Shown piece after piece: positions 1-5,674 of a DNA stretch of 5,674 bases. The position numbers and the translations under genes were made by a program. Source of the DNA: an uncultured Roseburia sp. (GTDB lineage Bacteria; Bacillota; Clostridia; Lachnospirales; Lachnospiraceae); NCBI GenBank assembly GCA_905206195.1, contig CAJLGN010000112.1, forward strand, positions 1-5,674, in the 5' to 3' direction. The number at the start of each line of letters is the position of its first letter. Position 1 is the stretch's first letter. Below the pieces are notes generated by a model that saw only the letters and a list, made by a program, of their open reading frames with translations, had not been told where the DNA came from and did no database searches.

Positions 1-72
1 GAGCCCGCATGCAGTCATGGAAAATGCTGTAACTGCCGCCATTCCCACTGCGCATAACTTTCTTAATACCAT
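1..72 (-). CDS. Sugar ABC transporter substrate-binding lipoprotein, N-terminal fragment
   Basis: Only the first 24 codons are inside the window; the gene continues past base 1. The ATG at 72..70 gives MVLRKLCAVGMAAVTAFSMT followed by ACGL. This is a short basic start (R4, K5), a hydrophobic stretch (about 7-18) and a lipobox-like M-T-A-C with the invariant Cys at 22, so this is a signal-peptidase-II lipoprotein anchored on the outer face of the membrane. A GAGGAG ribosome-binding site (85..80) lies 7 bases before the ATG. The gene starts 28 bases after the stop of the MalG-like permease on the same strand, so it is the last visible gene of the permease operon. That place is where CUT1 transporters carry their extracellular solute-binding protein. 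The lipoprotein signal is seen directly; the binding-protein role is inferred from context because no part of the mature domain is visible. Confidence 0.8.
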   Translation of the reverse strand, partial: MVLRKLCAVGMAAVTAFSMTACGL

Positions 73-100
73 TCTTTTTCTCCTCTCTTCTCCTTTATTA
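73..100 (-). promoter_or_regulatory. Ribosome-binding region of the lipoprotein gene
   Basis: Read on the minus strand, this 28-base gap is purine-rich and contains an AAGGAG element and a GAGGAG element; the latter is 7 bases before the ATG at 72. The 12-mer AAGAGAGGAGAA recurs identically in front of the MalG-like permease (about 954..943), so both genes use the same leader-type ribosome-binding site. The preceding permease ends in three tandem in-frame stops (TGA TAA TAA, 103..95). No terminator is visible between the genes. Confidence 0.6.
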
Positions 101-934
101 TCAACTCTTCACCGCGCCGGCAATCCCGTCTACAAAGTATTTCTGGCATGCTATGAAGATAATGATCACAGGTAGTACTGCAATGCTCGCACCCGCCGCA
201 ATCCCTGTCCAATCCACGACATTCTCCCCGCGCAGCGCGTACAGTCCCACCGCCAACGTGCGGATCTTGGGGTTATTCAGCGTGATTGTGAGCGGAAGTA
301 AAAACGAATTCCACGTCCAAATAAACTGCATGATCACTACCGTCACCATAATCGGTTTGGACAGCGGAAACATGATATGTAAAAACAATTGCGGAAAGCT
401 GCACCCGTCAATCACGGACGCCTCCTCCATCTCCTTGGGGATGGAGGCAAAAAAACCGGAAAACAACATCAGGAAAATGACGTGCCCACCGCCAGCCTCC
501 GCGAGAATGAGCCCGAGCAAATTCTGCGAAAGCCCCATGCCCTTTAGCAGCTCATAGATCGGGATGACGGTAAATACCAGCGGAATTGTGATACTCGCCA
601 TAAAAACACCGAGCACCACCCGTTTCCCCACAAACTCGTAACGCCCCAGCACATAGCCCGCAAGCGCCGTCGAAAGCAGCACGATCAGCACGACTGCCAC
701 AGTCACCAACACCGAGTTCTTAAAATAGACGCCAAAATTCGCATTGTTCCAGGCGCGCGTCAGATTCTCTGCCGTCAAGGACTTTGGAATGAGACTCACA
801 CTGCTGGCAAAAAATTCATCCTGCGTCTTAAAGGAGGCAGACAGCATCCAAAGGAACGGATAGACCCAAAAAAACGCCATCACCGCGAGCATTCCATATA
901 ACAGCAGCTTCCCCACCGAAAATTTGCTTCCCAT
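101..934 (-). CDS. Carbohydrate ABC transporter permease, MalG/AraQ type (CUT1)
   Basis: This is an inner-membrane permease subunit that would pair with the MalF-like permease to form the channel of a CUT1 sugar importer. The 277-residue length is normal for MalG/AraQ/LacG proteins. About six hydrophobic segments are visible (roughly 11-31, 75-96, 107-129, 140-162, 195-215, 242-264). The cytoplasmic EAA loop that docks the ATPase is clear near 169-193 (E-E-A-x4-D-G, then a FPLSKP element), and the C-terminus YFVDGIAGAVKS is the typical end of this family. The start is ambiguous: ATG at 934..932 overlaps the upstream stop as TGATG, and the adjacent GTG at 937..935 overlaps it as GTGA and adds one residue. 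The GAGGAG at 950..945 is 10 and 7 bases away respectively. Either way translation is coupled to the MalF-like gene. The sequence appears intact. The sugar carried cannot be told from the permease. Confidence 0.93.
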   Translation of the reverse strand: MGSKFSVGKLLLYGMLAVMAFFWVYPFLWMLSASFKTQDEFFASSVSLIPKSLTAENLTRAWNNANFGVYFKNSVLVTVAVVLIVLLSTALAGYVLGRYEFVGKRVVLGVFMASITIPLVFTVIPIYELLKGMGLSQNLLGLILAEAGGGHVIFLMLFSGFFASIPKEMEEASVIDGCSFPQLFLHIMFPLSKPIMVTVVIMQFIWTWNSFLLPLTITLNNPKIRTLAVGLYALRGENVVDWTGIAAGASIAVLPVIIIFIACQKYFVDGIAGAVKS

Positions 935-1862
935 CACATCTGTTCTCCTCTCTTTTTGTTGAACACGACCTTTGCGGTGTTTCCAGCCACACCGAGCAGA
1001 ATCACGATCAGTCCAAAGACCATCGCTGCCGCACTCGCGTAGCCCAGCCGCGGCATCCCGTTACTTCCCGCGTACGCGGTGCGGTAGACAAAGGTCGCCG
1101 CCACGTCGGTCGCATAGAACGGTCCGCCGCCCGTCATCGTCTGCACCAGATCGAACACCTTCATGGAGCTTATGATGCACAGCGTCGCAATCACTCCGCT
1201 GATCGGCAGAATCATGGGGAACACCACCTGCGAGAATGTCCTCCATTTTCCGGCGCCGTCAATTTTGGCGGCCTCGTACACATCCTGAGGAACACTCTGC
1301 AACGCCGCAAGCCAGTAAATCATATAAGTTCCAATGTCCTTCCAGCACCCCACGAGCGCCACCATAAACAGCGCCGTCGTCTTATTTCCCAGCCAGTTGA
1401 TCCCCGTTATTCCAAACATTCCAAGGAACTGGTTCCATGCCCCGGTACCTCCGAAAATAAACATCATGATGATACCCACAATCGACGCGGTGGTGATTAC
1501 CGGAAGAAAGAACACTGTCCGGAAAAATGCCGCTCCTTTTTTTATAATCGAATTAAATAAATAGGCAAGCGCAAGCGACAGTGACAAAAGCATGGGCACA
1601 GTCAAAATCATATACAAAAACGTGTTTTTCACCGCGTTAAAAACAGCGGATCATGCATGAACTCCTTAAAATTGTCAATCCCAACAAATACCGTGTAAGA
1701 GCTCAATCCCGACCAGTCCAGGGTCGCGTAAAATGCACCTGCCAGGATCGGATACCCCTGGAAAAGAAGATACAAAAGCAACGCCGGCACCATGAAAATC
1801 CAGCACCACAGATTGATTCTCCCCTTTTGCCTCCGCTTTAACCGTGATGCTTCTCTTTTCAT
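934..1862 (-). pseudogene. Carbohydrate ABC transporter permease, MalF/UgpA type, broken by a one-base frameshift
   Basis: This is the first gene of the leftward operon and the partner permease of the MalG-like protein. The ATG at 1862..1860 has a GGAGG site (1872..1868) 5 bases upstream; an upstream in-frame TTG at 1874 lies on that ribosome-binding site and is unlikely to be the start. The first frame encodes a basic N-terminus, TM1 (about 17-36) and the loop GIDNFKEFMHDPLFL, then stops at 1631..1629. The protein resumes at once in the -1 frame as VKNTFLYMILTVP (from 1632) and continues through the remaining TMs, the EAA loop (YEAAKIDGAGKW, then FPMILP) and the conserved MTGGGPFYATDV segment. 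Adding one T to the T5 run (plus-strand A5, 1639-1643) would restore DPLFFNAVKNTF, as expected for this family, and give about 309 residues, the normal length. No Shine-Dalgarno sequence precedes the second part. The frameshift may be a real mutation or a sequencing error; ribosomal slippage is possible but less likely. Confidence 0.88.
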
Positions 1863-1917
1863 ATGCCCCTCCAATTAATTTTATTTTATAATTTATTTGC
1901 CTGTTGTTATTATCCTT

Positions 1918-1946
1918 ATGCTACCATATTGCCCCGCTTATTTCAA
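1918..1946 (-). promoter_or_regulatory. Candidate sigma-A promoter for the leftward transporter operon
   Basis: On the minus strand, -35 TTGAAA (1946..1941, 5 of 6 matches to consensus) is separated by exactly 17 bases from -10 TAGCAT (1923..1918, 4 of 6 matches). A TG dinucleotide one base upstream of the -10 makes it an extended -10. The predicted start near 1911 would give a leader of roughly 50 bases before the MalF-like ATG at 1862. Promoter elements are read directly from the sequence; activity is inferred. Confidence 0.6.
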
Positions 1947-2023
1947 CATATTTTTCTTGTTTTTTACTTTTTTTGTTACTTTTGCCCATCTTTCAACTAC
2001 AGCTTTTGTTCACTTTTACATAC

Positions 2024-2057
2024 TTGTGTAGTTTTTCTATTTTTTATATAATATAAT
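2024..2057 (+). promoter_or_regulatory. Candidate sigma-A promoter for the rightward operon
   Basis: A perfect -10 TATAAT (2047-2052) follows a -35-like TTGTGT (2024-2029, 3 of 6 matches) with a 17-base spacer. A second perfect TATAAT overlaps at 2052-2057. The predicted transcription start is about 2059-2063, giving a leader of about 60 bases that begins almost exactly at the inverted repeat 2063-2095. The weak -35 fits a regulated or moderately active promoter. Confidence 0.6.
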
Positions 2058-2062
2058 TAATT

Positions 2063-2095
2063 GGCGAACGAACGGCTTGCGGAAATACGTTTGCC
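2063..2095 (+). repeat. Inverted repeat just downstream of the rightward promoter (candidate operator or 5'-UTR hairpin)
   Basis: GGCGAACG (2063-2070) and CGTTTGCC (2088-2095) are inverted copies matching at 7 of 8 positions; as RNA all 8 pairs form, one being a G-U wobble. The arms are separated by 17 bases. The element lies at the predicted 5' end of the transcript and just outside the AT-rich promoter, about 30 bases before the start codon of the DUF4838 gene. It could be the binding site of the ROK regulator encoded downstream, or a 5' hairpin affecting mRNA stability. Assignment to the ROK protein is inference. Confidence 0.4.
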
Positions 2096-2106
2096 CTGAC
2101 AAGGAA

Positions 2107-2112
2107 GGGAGG
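2107..2112 (+). promoter_or_regulatory. Ribosome-binding site of the DUF4838-like gene
   Basis: GGGAGG sits 11 bases before the ATG at 2124. The spacing is slightly long, but no better start codon lies nearer, and the translation from 2124 begins directly with a beta-strand-like MKICLIY. Confidence 0.55.
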
Positions 2113-2123
2113 ACCATTTTAAT

Positions 2124-3319
2124 ATGAAAATCTGTCTTATTTATTCATCCCAAAACGAAACGATCACGTTTGCTGCGCAGGAATTCTGCCGTCTTCTCAC
2201 CGCCACCGGAAGCGCCATTTCCTGTTCTCACAATCCGTCCGATGTGCCGGACAACGCTCCCGGCACTCTCGCACTCCGGCTCGGCCTGGATAAAGCAGGT
2301 TTCACCTCGCTCGACGACGCTTACCACATTCTGATTTCCGCGGAAGGGGGCAGTATCTCCGGGAGCAACCCGCGCAGCGTCCTGCTTGGCGTCTACGCAT
2401 GTTTAAAGCAGATCGGCTTCCGCCTTCTCGCCCCCGGGCCCCAGGGAACCCTCATCCCCGGCGCGCTCCAAATCTCGGATCTCTATATGGATATCAAAAA
2501 GACTGCTTCACTTCGCCACCGGGGCGTCTGTATCGAGGGGGCCAATTCCCTCGAAAATATTCTGGATTTCATCGATTGGCTTCCAAAGGTCGGCTTCAAC
2601 AGCTTTTTTGTGCAATTCACGGAGCCTTTTATATTTTTGAACCGCTGGTATGACCACACCAACAACCAGGTTCTCCCCCCGCAGGAGAAGGGCGATTCCT
2701 TTTACCAGAACTGCTATCGAAAGATCGAGGCCGCAATCAAAATGCGGTCGCTGCTTTTGCACGCAGTTGGTCACGGCTGGACCTGCGAGGCAATCGGATC
2801 CCCGACCAGCGGCTGGCTCCCCTCCCAAAAACAGCCGAAACCTCAAATTGCCAAACTTCTCACCGAGGTGGACGGAAAGCGCACATTCATCGACCATATT
2901 CCGATGAACACCAACCTCTGCTACGCAAACGAAACGGCGGCAGAGCGTTTTATTGAAGCTGTCATCTCCTATCTGAAAGGGCACCCACAAGTAGATTTCC
3001 TCCACATCTGGCTCGCCGACGAGGTAAATCATATATGCAAGTGTCCCGACTGCCGAGAGCTGCAAAAGAATCCGCCCCCGGCGTCCCGTCCTTTTTCTTC
3101 CATTTGCTTGACTACCACGCCGGCTATGGTGTACGCTTAGGAAAAGCACATACCGGTCTGGCGGCCGGAAATGCGCAGGACGCTGATCTTCTGTTCACCG
3201 ATTTCTGCGATTTCATCCGCAGAAACGAGACCTCCATGCAGCCAAATCTTGACGTGTACCGCGTCATTGAGGTCGCCACCAAATATACGGGCTTTCGCAT
3301 GCTGGATGCCCCACTATGA
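2124..3319 (+). pseudogene. DUF4838-family glycoside-hydrolase-like protein, broken (internal deletion plus frame change)
   Basis: The reading frame from the ATG at 2124 encodes 338 residues and stops at 3138-3140. Residues 1-120 resemble the N-terminal alpha/beta domain of GH67/GH20-like and DUF4838 proteins, with the typical DDAYHI (64-69) and ISGSNPRSVLLGVYACLKQI (78-97). A TIM-barrel-like part starts at RHRGVCIEG (131-139) and reaches HIWLADE (294-300) and a CKCPDC cysteine cluster (305-310), typical of DUF4838. The frame then degenerates to a proline-rich tail. A different frame (3089-3319) encodes what looks like the family's C-terminus: LLDYHAGYG, then FIRRNETSMQPNLDVYRVIE and a final KYTGFR. 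Only about four of eight barrel strand units are visible, so hundreds of bases of the middle appear lost, with a junction near 3071-3108. The protein would probably have been a cytoplasmic carbohydrate-active enzyme, as no signal peptide is present. It is first in the operon with the ROK gene. The substrate is unknown and the family name comes from pattern memory, not a search. Confidence 0.7.
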
Positions 3320-3334
3320 AAAGGAATCAAATTT

Positions 3335-4540
3335 ATGTATAAATCCGCCAAACGAAAGTCCTCGAACCGAGACAAGATTTTAGAATGTATCTACCGGAAT
3401 GCACCCATCTCCCGCACCAGCATCGCCGAGCTCACGGGCATCACCCCCGCCACCACGACACTCACGATCTCAGAGCTGCTCGAGGCTGGCATCGTGTGCG
3501 AGCTTGGGCAGGAGGAAGCCGGGGACTCTGGCGGTGTCGGGCGCAGGAGAATTTCCCTGGATATCCGCCCGGATTTTCTTTGGTCTTTGGGCATTGAATT
3601 TAACCAGAAAGCGTTCTCTCTGTCCATCACTGATATGAAGGGGGAGAGCCACTATTTTTATACCGAGCCGTACACGCCATTTCTCGGCAATCACATCACA
3701 GACACCATACTCGAGCAGGTCCACACCGCGCTCTGCTCCTGCGGCATCTCCGAGAAGCAGCTCGCCGGAATCGGCATAGCCATCCCAGGACACATCGATG
3801 CCTCCTCCGCAAAGCTTGTCAGCAACAGCAAGGTCTGCGACCACTTTGACGCCGCAAAAATCCGCAGTTCCTTCTCGGTTCCTGTCTTCTTCGAGAACAA
3901 TGTCCGCTGCATGGCGCTCGGGCAATATTTGTTTCACCCGGACAGCACCCCGGACAGCTTCGCTTTCTTTCACGTGGGTCTTGGCATGTTCTGTGCCAAC
4001 ATGGTGGACGGCCAGCTTTTTCTCGGAAACGCCTACGTCTCCGGGGAGATCGGACACACCATCGTCAACCCGAACGGTCTGCGCTGCGAATGCGGCAAGC
4101 AGGGGTGCCTGCAGACGATCGCCAGCGAGCGCTGGCTCATCCAGAATGCAAAGAAACTCTACACCGCCGATCCCTCCGGGATCTTAAGCCATCTGGCCCC
4201 TTCCGCCGACGAGATCACAATCGATACGATCGTGACCGCCTACTCCATGGGAGATGAGGCGGTATCGGCCTACATCACAAACGCGCTCCGGTATCTCGGC
4301 ATCTCAACCTCAAACATCGCGATTCTGATGAACCCGGAGAAGATTTTCCTGCACGGTAAAATTTTCACCTACCCGGAGATCCACCGGGAGCTGATGAACA
4401 TTATCAACTACCAGCTCTCCTTCGTCAACGGCTCCCATGTGGAGAGCATCGAGATCCTGCCCTGCAACGCGCAGGACGGCGCCACTGGAGGCGCAGCGCT
4501 TGCGATTCTCGAGGGCTTTTTGGAGATCTCCTACAATTGA
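3335..4540 (+). CDS. ROK-family transcriptional regulator (NagC/XylR-like)
   Basis: This is a 401-residue sugar-responsive DNA-binding regulator of normal length for ROK repressors. A winged helix-turn-helix occupies about 10-72 (NRDKILECIY, then ISRTSIAELTGITPATTTLT, ending in GRRR). The ROK domain follows. It has the GEIGH motif (237-241) and the C-x-C-G-x2-G-C zinc-type cluster (C251, C253, C258), with NPEKIFLHG (333-341) and a C-terminal DGATGGAALAIL. The glucokinase ATP-binding DxGGT motif is absent (SLGIEFN at 84-90), the END catalytic motif is E187-N188-N189, and the usual GTGIG is GLGMF (216-220). It should therefore bind sugar but not phosphorylate it. The ATG has AAGGA (3321-3325) 9 bases upstream, and the gene begins 15 bases after the stop of the broken DUF4838 gene, so it is co-transcribed. 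It probably controls the divergent promoters; the ligand cannot be told. Confidence 0.93.
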   Translation: MYKSAKRKSSNRDKILECIYRNAPISRTSIAELTGITPATTTLTISELLEAGIVCELGQEEAGDSGGVGRRRISLDIRPDFLWSLGIEFNQKAFSLSITDMKGESHYFYTEPYTPFLGNHITDTILEQVHTALCSCGISEKQLAGIGIAIPGHIDASSAKLVSNSKVCDHFDAAKIRSSFSVPVFFENNVRCMALGQYLFHPDSTPDSFAFFHVGLGMFCANMVDGQLFLGNAYVSGEIGHTIVNPNGLRCECGKQGCLQTIASERWLIQNAKKLYTADPSGILSHLAPSADEITIDTIVTAYSMGDEAVSAYITNALRYLGISTSNIAILMNPEKIFLHGKIFTYPEIHRELMNIINYQLSFVNGSHVESIEILPCNAQDGATGGAALAILEGFLEISYN

Positions 4541-4696
4541 CTTGCTCCGACAAAAATCCGTGCAGAAATATTTTTACAATTTATGGCGCCGGGCTTTTTT
4601 TCCAATGATAATTATAATATGATATCAGATAGAGACGATTGGAAATTACAGCCCTAAGAGAACTGCAACCCAACAATTTTTTGACAGGAGGACACT
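4541..4696 (+). promoter_or_regulatory. Spacer before the epimerase gene with a candidate -10 and a strong ribosome-binding site
   Basis: This 156-base AT-rich spacer has TATAAT at 4613-4618 (and an overlapping TATGAT at 4618-4623), but no good -35 at the right distance, so an independent promoter for the epimerase is possible but weakly supported. AGGAGG at 4686-4691, 5 bases before the ATG, is a near-ideal Shine-Dalgarno. A GC-rich patch followed by seven T (4595-4601) hints at a terminator for the ROK gene, but no stable stem can be drawn. Read-through from the upstream operon is therefore likely. Confidence 0.45.
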
Positions 4697-5578
4697 ATGA
4701 ATATTCTTTTAAACTCAGACCATTACCAGGTGACACTCAACACGCGCGGCGCAGAGCTTAAATCTTTCCGCAATCCAGCCGGCACAGAATTTATCTGGAA
4801 TTCTGACCCTGCGCACTGGGCGCGCTCCTCGCCGCTGCTCTTTCCCACAATCGGAAACGTGCGGGGCAATAAGACGGTAATTGCTGGTGTGGAATATGAG
4901 ATGCCAAAGCACGGCTTCTGTAAGGACAGTGAATTTTCGGTGCTCGCGCAGAGCGACGATGCGGTGACATTCTCCCTCTTGGCAAGCGAGCAGACGCGCC
5001 AGAGCTATCCTTATGACTTTGAGCTCCGCCTCTCCTACCGCCTGTGCGCAAACCGTCTGTCGATGACCTACCAGGTACACAACAAGGACGCGCGCACGAT
5101 GTACTACCACATCGGCGCACATCCCGGCTTCCTGTGCCCGCTCGCTGACGGCGAATCGTTCACGGACTACGTGCTCTCGTTCGAGCAGGAGGAGCGCCTT
5201 GAGGCGACCGTATATGACCTTGAGAATCTCTGCTTCTCCTCCACCAGAAAAAGACTTTTCGCAGAAAAAGCAAAGGTGCTGCCCCTGACAGTGGAAATGT
5301 TCGACGAGGACGCGGTATTCTTCCCGCAGATCCGTTCGCGGATGGTGCAGCTCCTAAACCCCACCACCGGAAATGGCATAGCAATGCGTTACCCCGGCTT
5401 TTCCTCGATCGCATTCTGGACGCCGGCGGGTGGGGAGGCTCCGTTCATCTGCTTTGAACCTTGGAACGGATCTGCAATCTACGACGATGACAGTGATATC
5501 TTTTCTGAGAAGCGCGGCATCCTCTCTCTCGACGCAGGGCAGAACGCATCCTACGAGCTGGAGATCACACTGCTTTAG
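4697..5578 (+). CDS. Aldose 1-epimerase family protein (LacX-like galactose mutarotase)
   Basis: This 293-residue cytoplasmic protein has no signal peptide and belongs to the galactose-mutarotase superfamily, which interconverts alpha and beta anomers of aldoses. Family landmarks appear in order: the N-terminal RGAELKSFRN (17-26), WARSSPLLFPTIGNVRG (41-57), PKHGF (70-74) with a His in the position of the first catalytic-site His, HIGAHPGF (138-145) with the likely catalytic acid H142, and FEPWNG (253-258) with the likely base E254. The length and the FPTIGNVRG and PKHGF motifs match the LacX-type branch rather than the longer GalM type. The start is fixed by AGGAGG 5 bases upstream, and the gene looks intact. 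It follows the ROK regulator in the same direction and is closed by a strong terminator, so it is the last gene of the rightward unit. The exact sugar is not predictable; some relatives act on sugar phosphates or have no proven activity. Confidence 0.92.
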   Translation: MNILLNSDHYQVTLNTRGAELKSFRNPAGTEFIWNSDPAHWARSSPLLFPTIGNVRGNKTVIAGVEYEMPKHGFCKDSEFSVLAQSDDAVTFSLLASEQTRQSYPYDFELRLSYRLCANRLSMTYQVHNKDARTMYYHIGAHPGFLCPLADGESFTDYVLSFEQEERLEATVYDLENLCFSSTRKRLFAEKAKVLPLTVEMFDEDAVFFPQIRSRMVQLLNPTTGNGIAMRYPGFSSIAFWTPAGGEAPFICFEPWNGSAIYDDDSDIFSEKRGILSLDAGQNASYELEITLL

Positions 5579-5598
5579 GCACAATTTTTTTACATGAC

Positions 5599-5652
5599 AA
5601 AGGGGCTGCCACAAAATGCTGTAAAATTTGCATTTTGTGGCGGCCCCTTTTT
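5599..5652 (+). terminator. Rho-independent terminator after the epimerase gene
   Basis: The arms at 5599-5619 (beginning AAAGGGGCTGCC) and 5630-5650 (ending GGCGGCCCCTTT) are perfectly complementary over 21 bp apart from one G-U wobble. They enclose a 10-base loop and are followed by a run of five T (5648-5652, overlapping the stem base). It starts 20 bases after the epimerase stop. The T run is on the plus-strand 3' side; the other orientation has only three T, so it mainly serves the rightward operon. Confidence 0.9.
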
Positions 5653-5674
5653 GCATTGAGCCCCACGGTATGGT

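Larger units (their letters stand above)
1863..2123. promoter_or_regulatory. Divergent intergenic promoter region between the transporter and the glycosidase/regulator operon
   Basis: These 261 bases separate the start codons of the leftward permease operon and the rightward operon. The part from about 1875 to 2062 is strongly AT-rich, with long T runs on the plus strand, in sharp contrast to the flanking genes. It holds one promoter-like site for each direction, listed separately, and a near-perfect inverted repeat next to the rightward start. TTACTTTT occurs twice 12 bases apart (1964-1971 and 1976-1983), which may be only low-complexity sequence. No convincing gene, tRNA or CcpA cre site was seen. 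Confidence 0.75.

Noticed and set aside
1964..1983. Direct repeat TTACTTTT at 12-base spacing as a regulator site
   Set aside because: It lies in a T-rich low-complexity stretch, where such repeats arise by chance, and it is not positioned like a known operator.
2080..2096. CcpA cre-like sequence around GGAAATACGTTTGCC
   Set aside because: When aligned on the central CG, it mismatches several conserved cre positions (the leading TG, the A before the CG, and the final CA).
2508..3149. A 213-codon open frame on the minus strand across the DUF4838-like gene
   Set aside because: It is opposite a recognisable coding sequence, has no ribosome-binding site or family motif, and reads as low-complexity Arg/Gly-rich protein; it is a shadow of GC-rich codons.
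3470..4057. A 195-codon open frame on the minus strand inside the ROK gene
   Set aside because: The opposite strand encodes the full set of ROK motifs; the antisense translation has no recognisable domain.
4585..4601. GC-rich patch followed by seven T as a terminator of the ROK gene
   Set aside because: GGCGCC is palindromic without a loop and no stem longer than two or three pairs with a workable loop can be drawn.
4681..4686. Perfect TTGACA as a -35 element
   Set aside because: It overlaps the Shine-Dalgarno of the epimerase, and no -10-like hexamer lies 16-18 bases downstream; any start would fall inside the gene.
4715..5122. Antisense open frames inside the epimerase gene
   Set aside because: The sense strand encodes clear mutarotase motifs throughout; the antisense frames overlap each other and show no start signals.
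5653..5674. Start of another gene after the terminator
   Set aside because: Only 22 bases remain, with no coding or promoter signal that can be judged.

Overview
The window reads as a small carbohydrate-utilisation locus from a Gram-positive Clostridia-type bacterium (Bacillota; Lachnospiraceae-like is my best guess). The grounds are strong AGGAGG/GGAGGGG ribosome-binding sites, TATAAT-type promoters in very AT-rich spacers beside GC-richer genes, a Cys-lipoprotein solute-binding protein, CUT1-type sugar permeases, a ROK regulator and a LacX-like aldose epimerase. The genus cannot be settled from this sequence alone.

Layout. The left third is read on the minus strand from a divergent promoter region (about 1863-2123). 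It holds a MalF-like permease (934-1862, broken by a one-base frameshift at a homopolymer near 1639-1643), a MalG/AraQ-like permease (101-934) and the first 24 codons of a lipoprotein, almost certainly the sugar-binding protein (1-72, running off the window). The right two thirds are read on the plus strand: a DUF4838-type, glycosidase-like protein (2124-3319, broken, with an apparent internal deletion and frame change near 3071-3108), an intact ROK-family repressor-like regulator (3335-4540), a 156-base spacer with a weak candidate promoter, an intact aldose 1-epimerase family protein (4697-5578), and a strong 21-bp-stem terminator (5599-5652).

How the genes would work together. The transporter would import an oligosaccharide or glycoside. 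The DUF4838 protein would act on it or on a related substrate. The ROK protein would sense a sugar or sugar phosphate and control the divergent promoters. The epimerase would interconvert the anomers of the released sugar. No transporter ATPase is present here, which fits CUT1 systems that share a MsmK/UgpC-type ATPase encoded elsewhere.

I do not see a new defence or mobile system. The notable points are two independent gene lesions in one locus with an intact regulator and epimerase (decay of the pathway, or draft-assembly errors), a near-perfect inverted repeat just downstream of the rightward promoter that could be the ROK operator or a 5'-UTR hairpin, and a ROK protein whose kinase residues have been lost.
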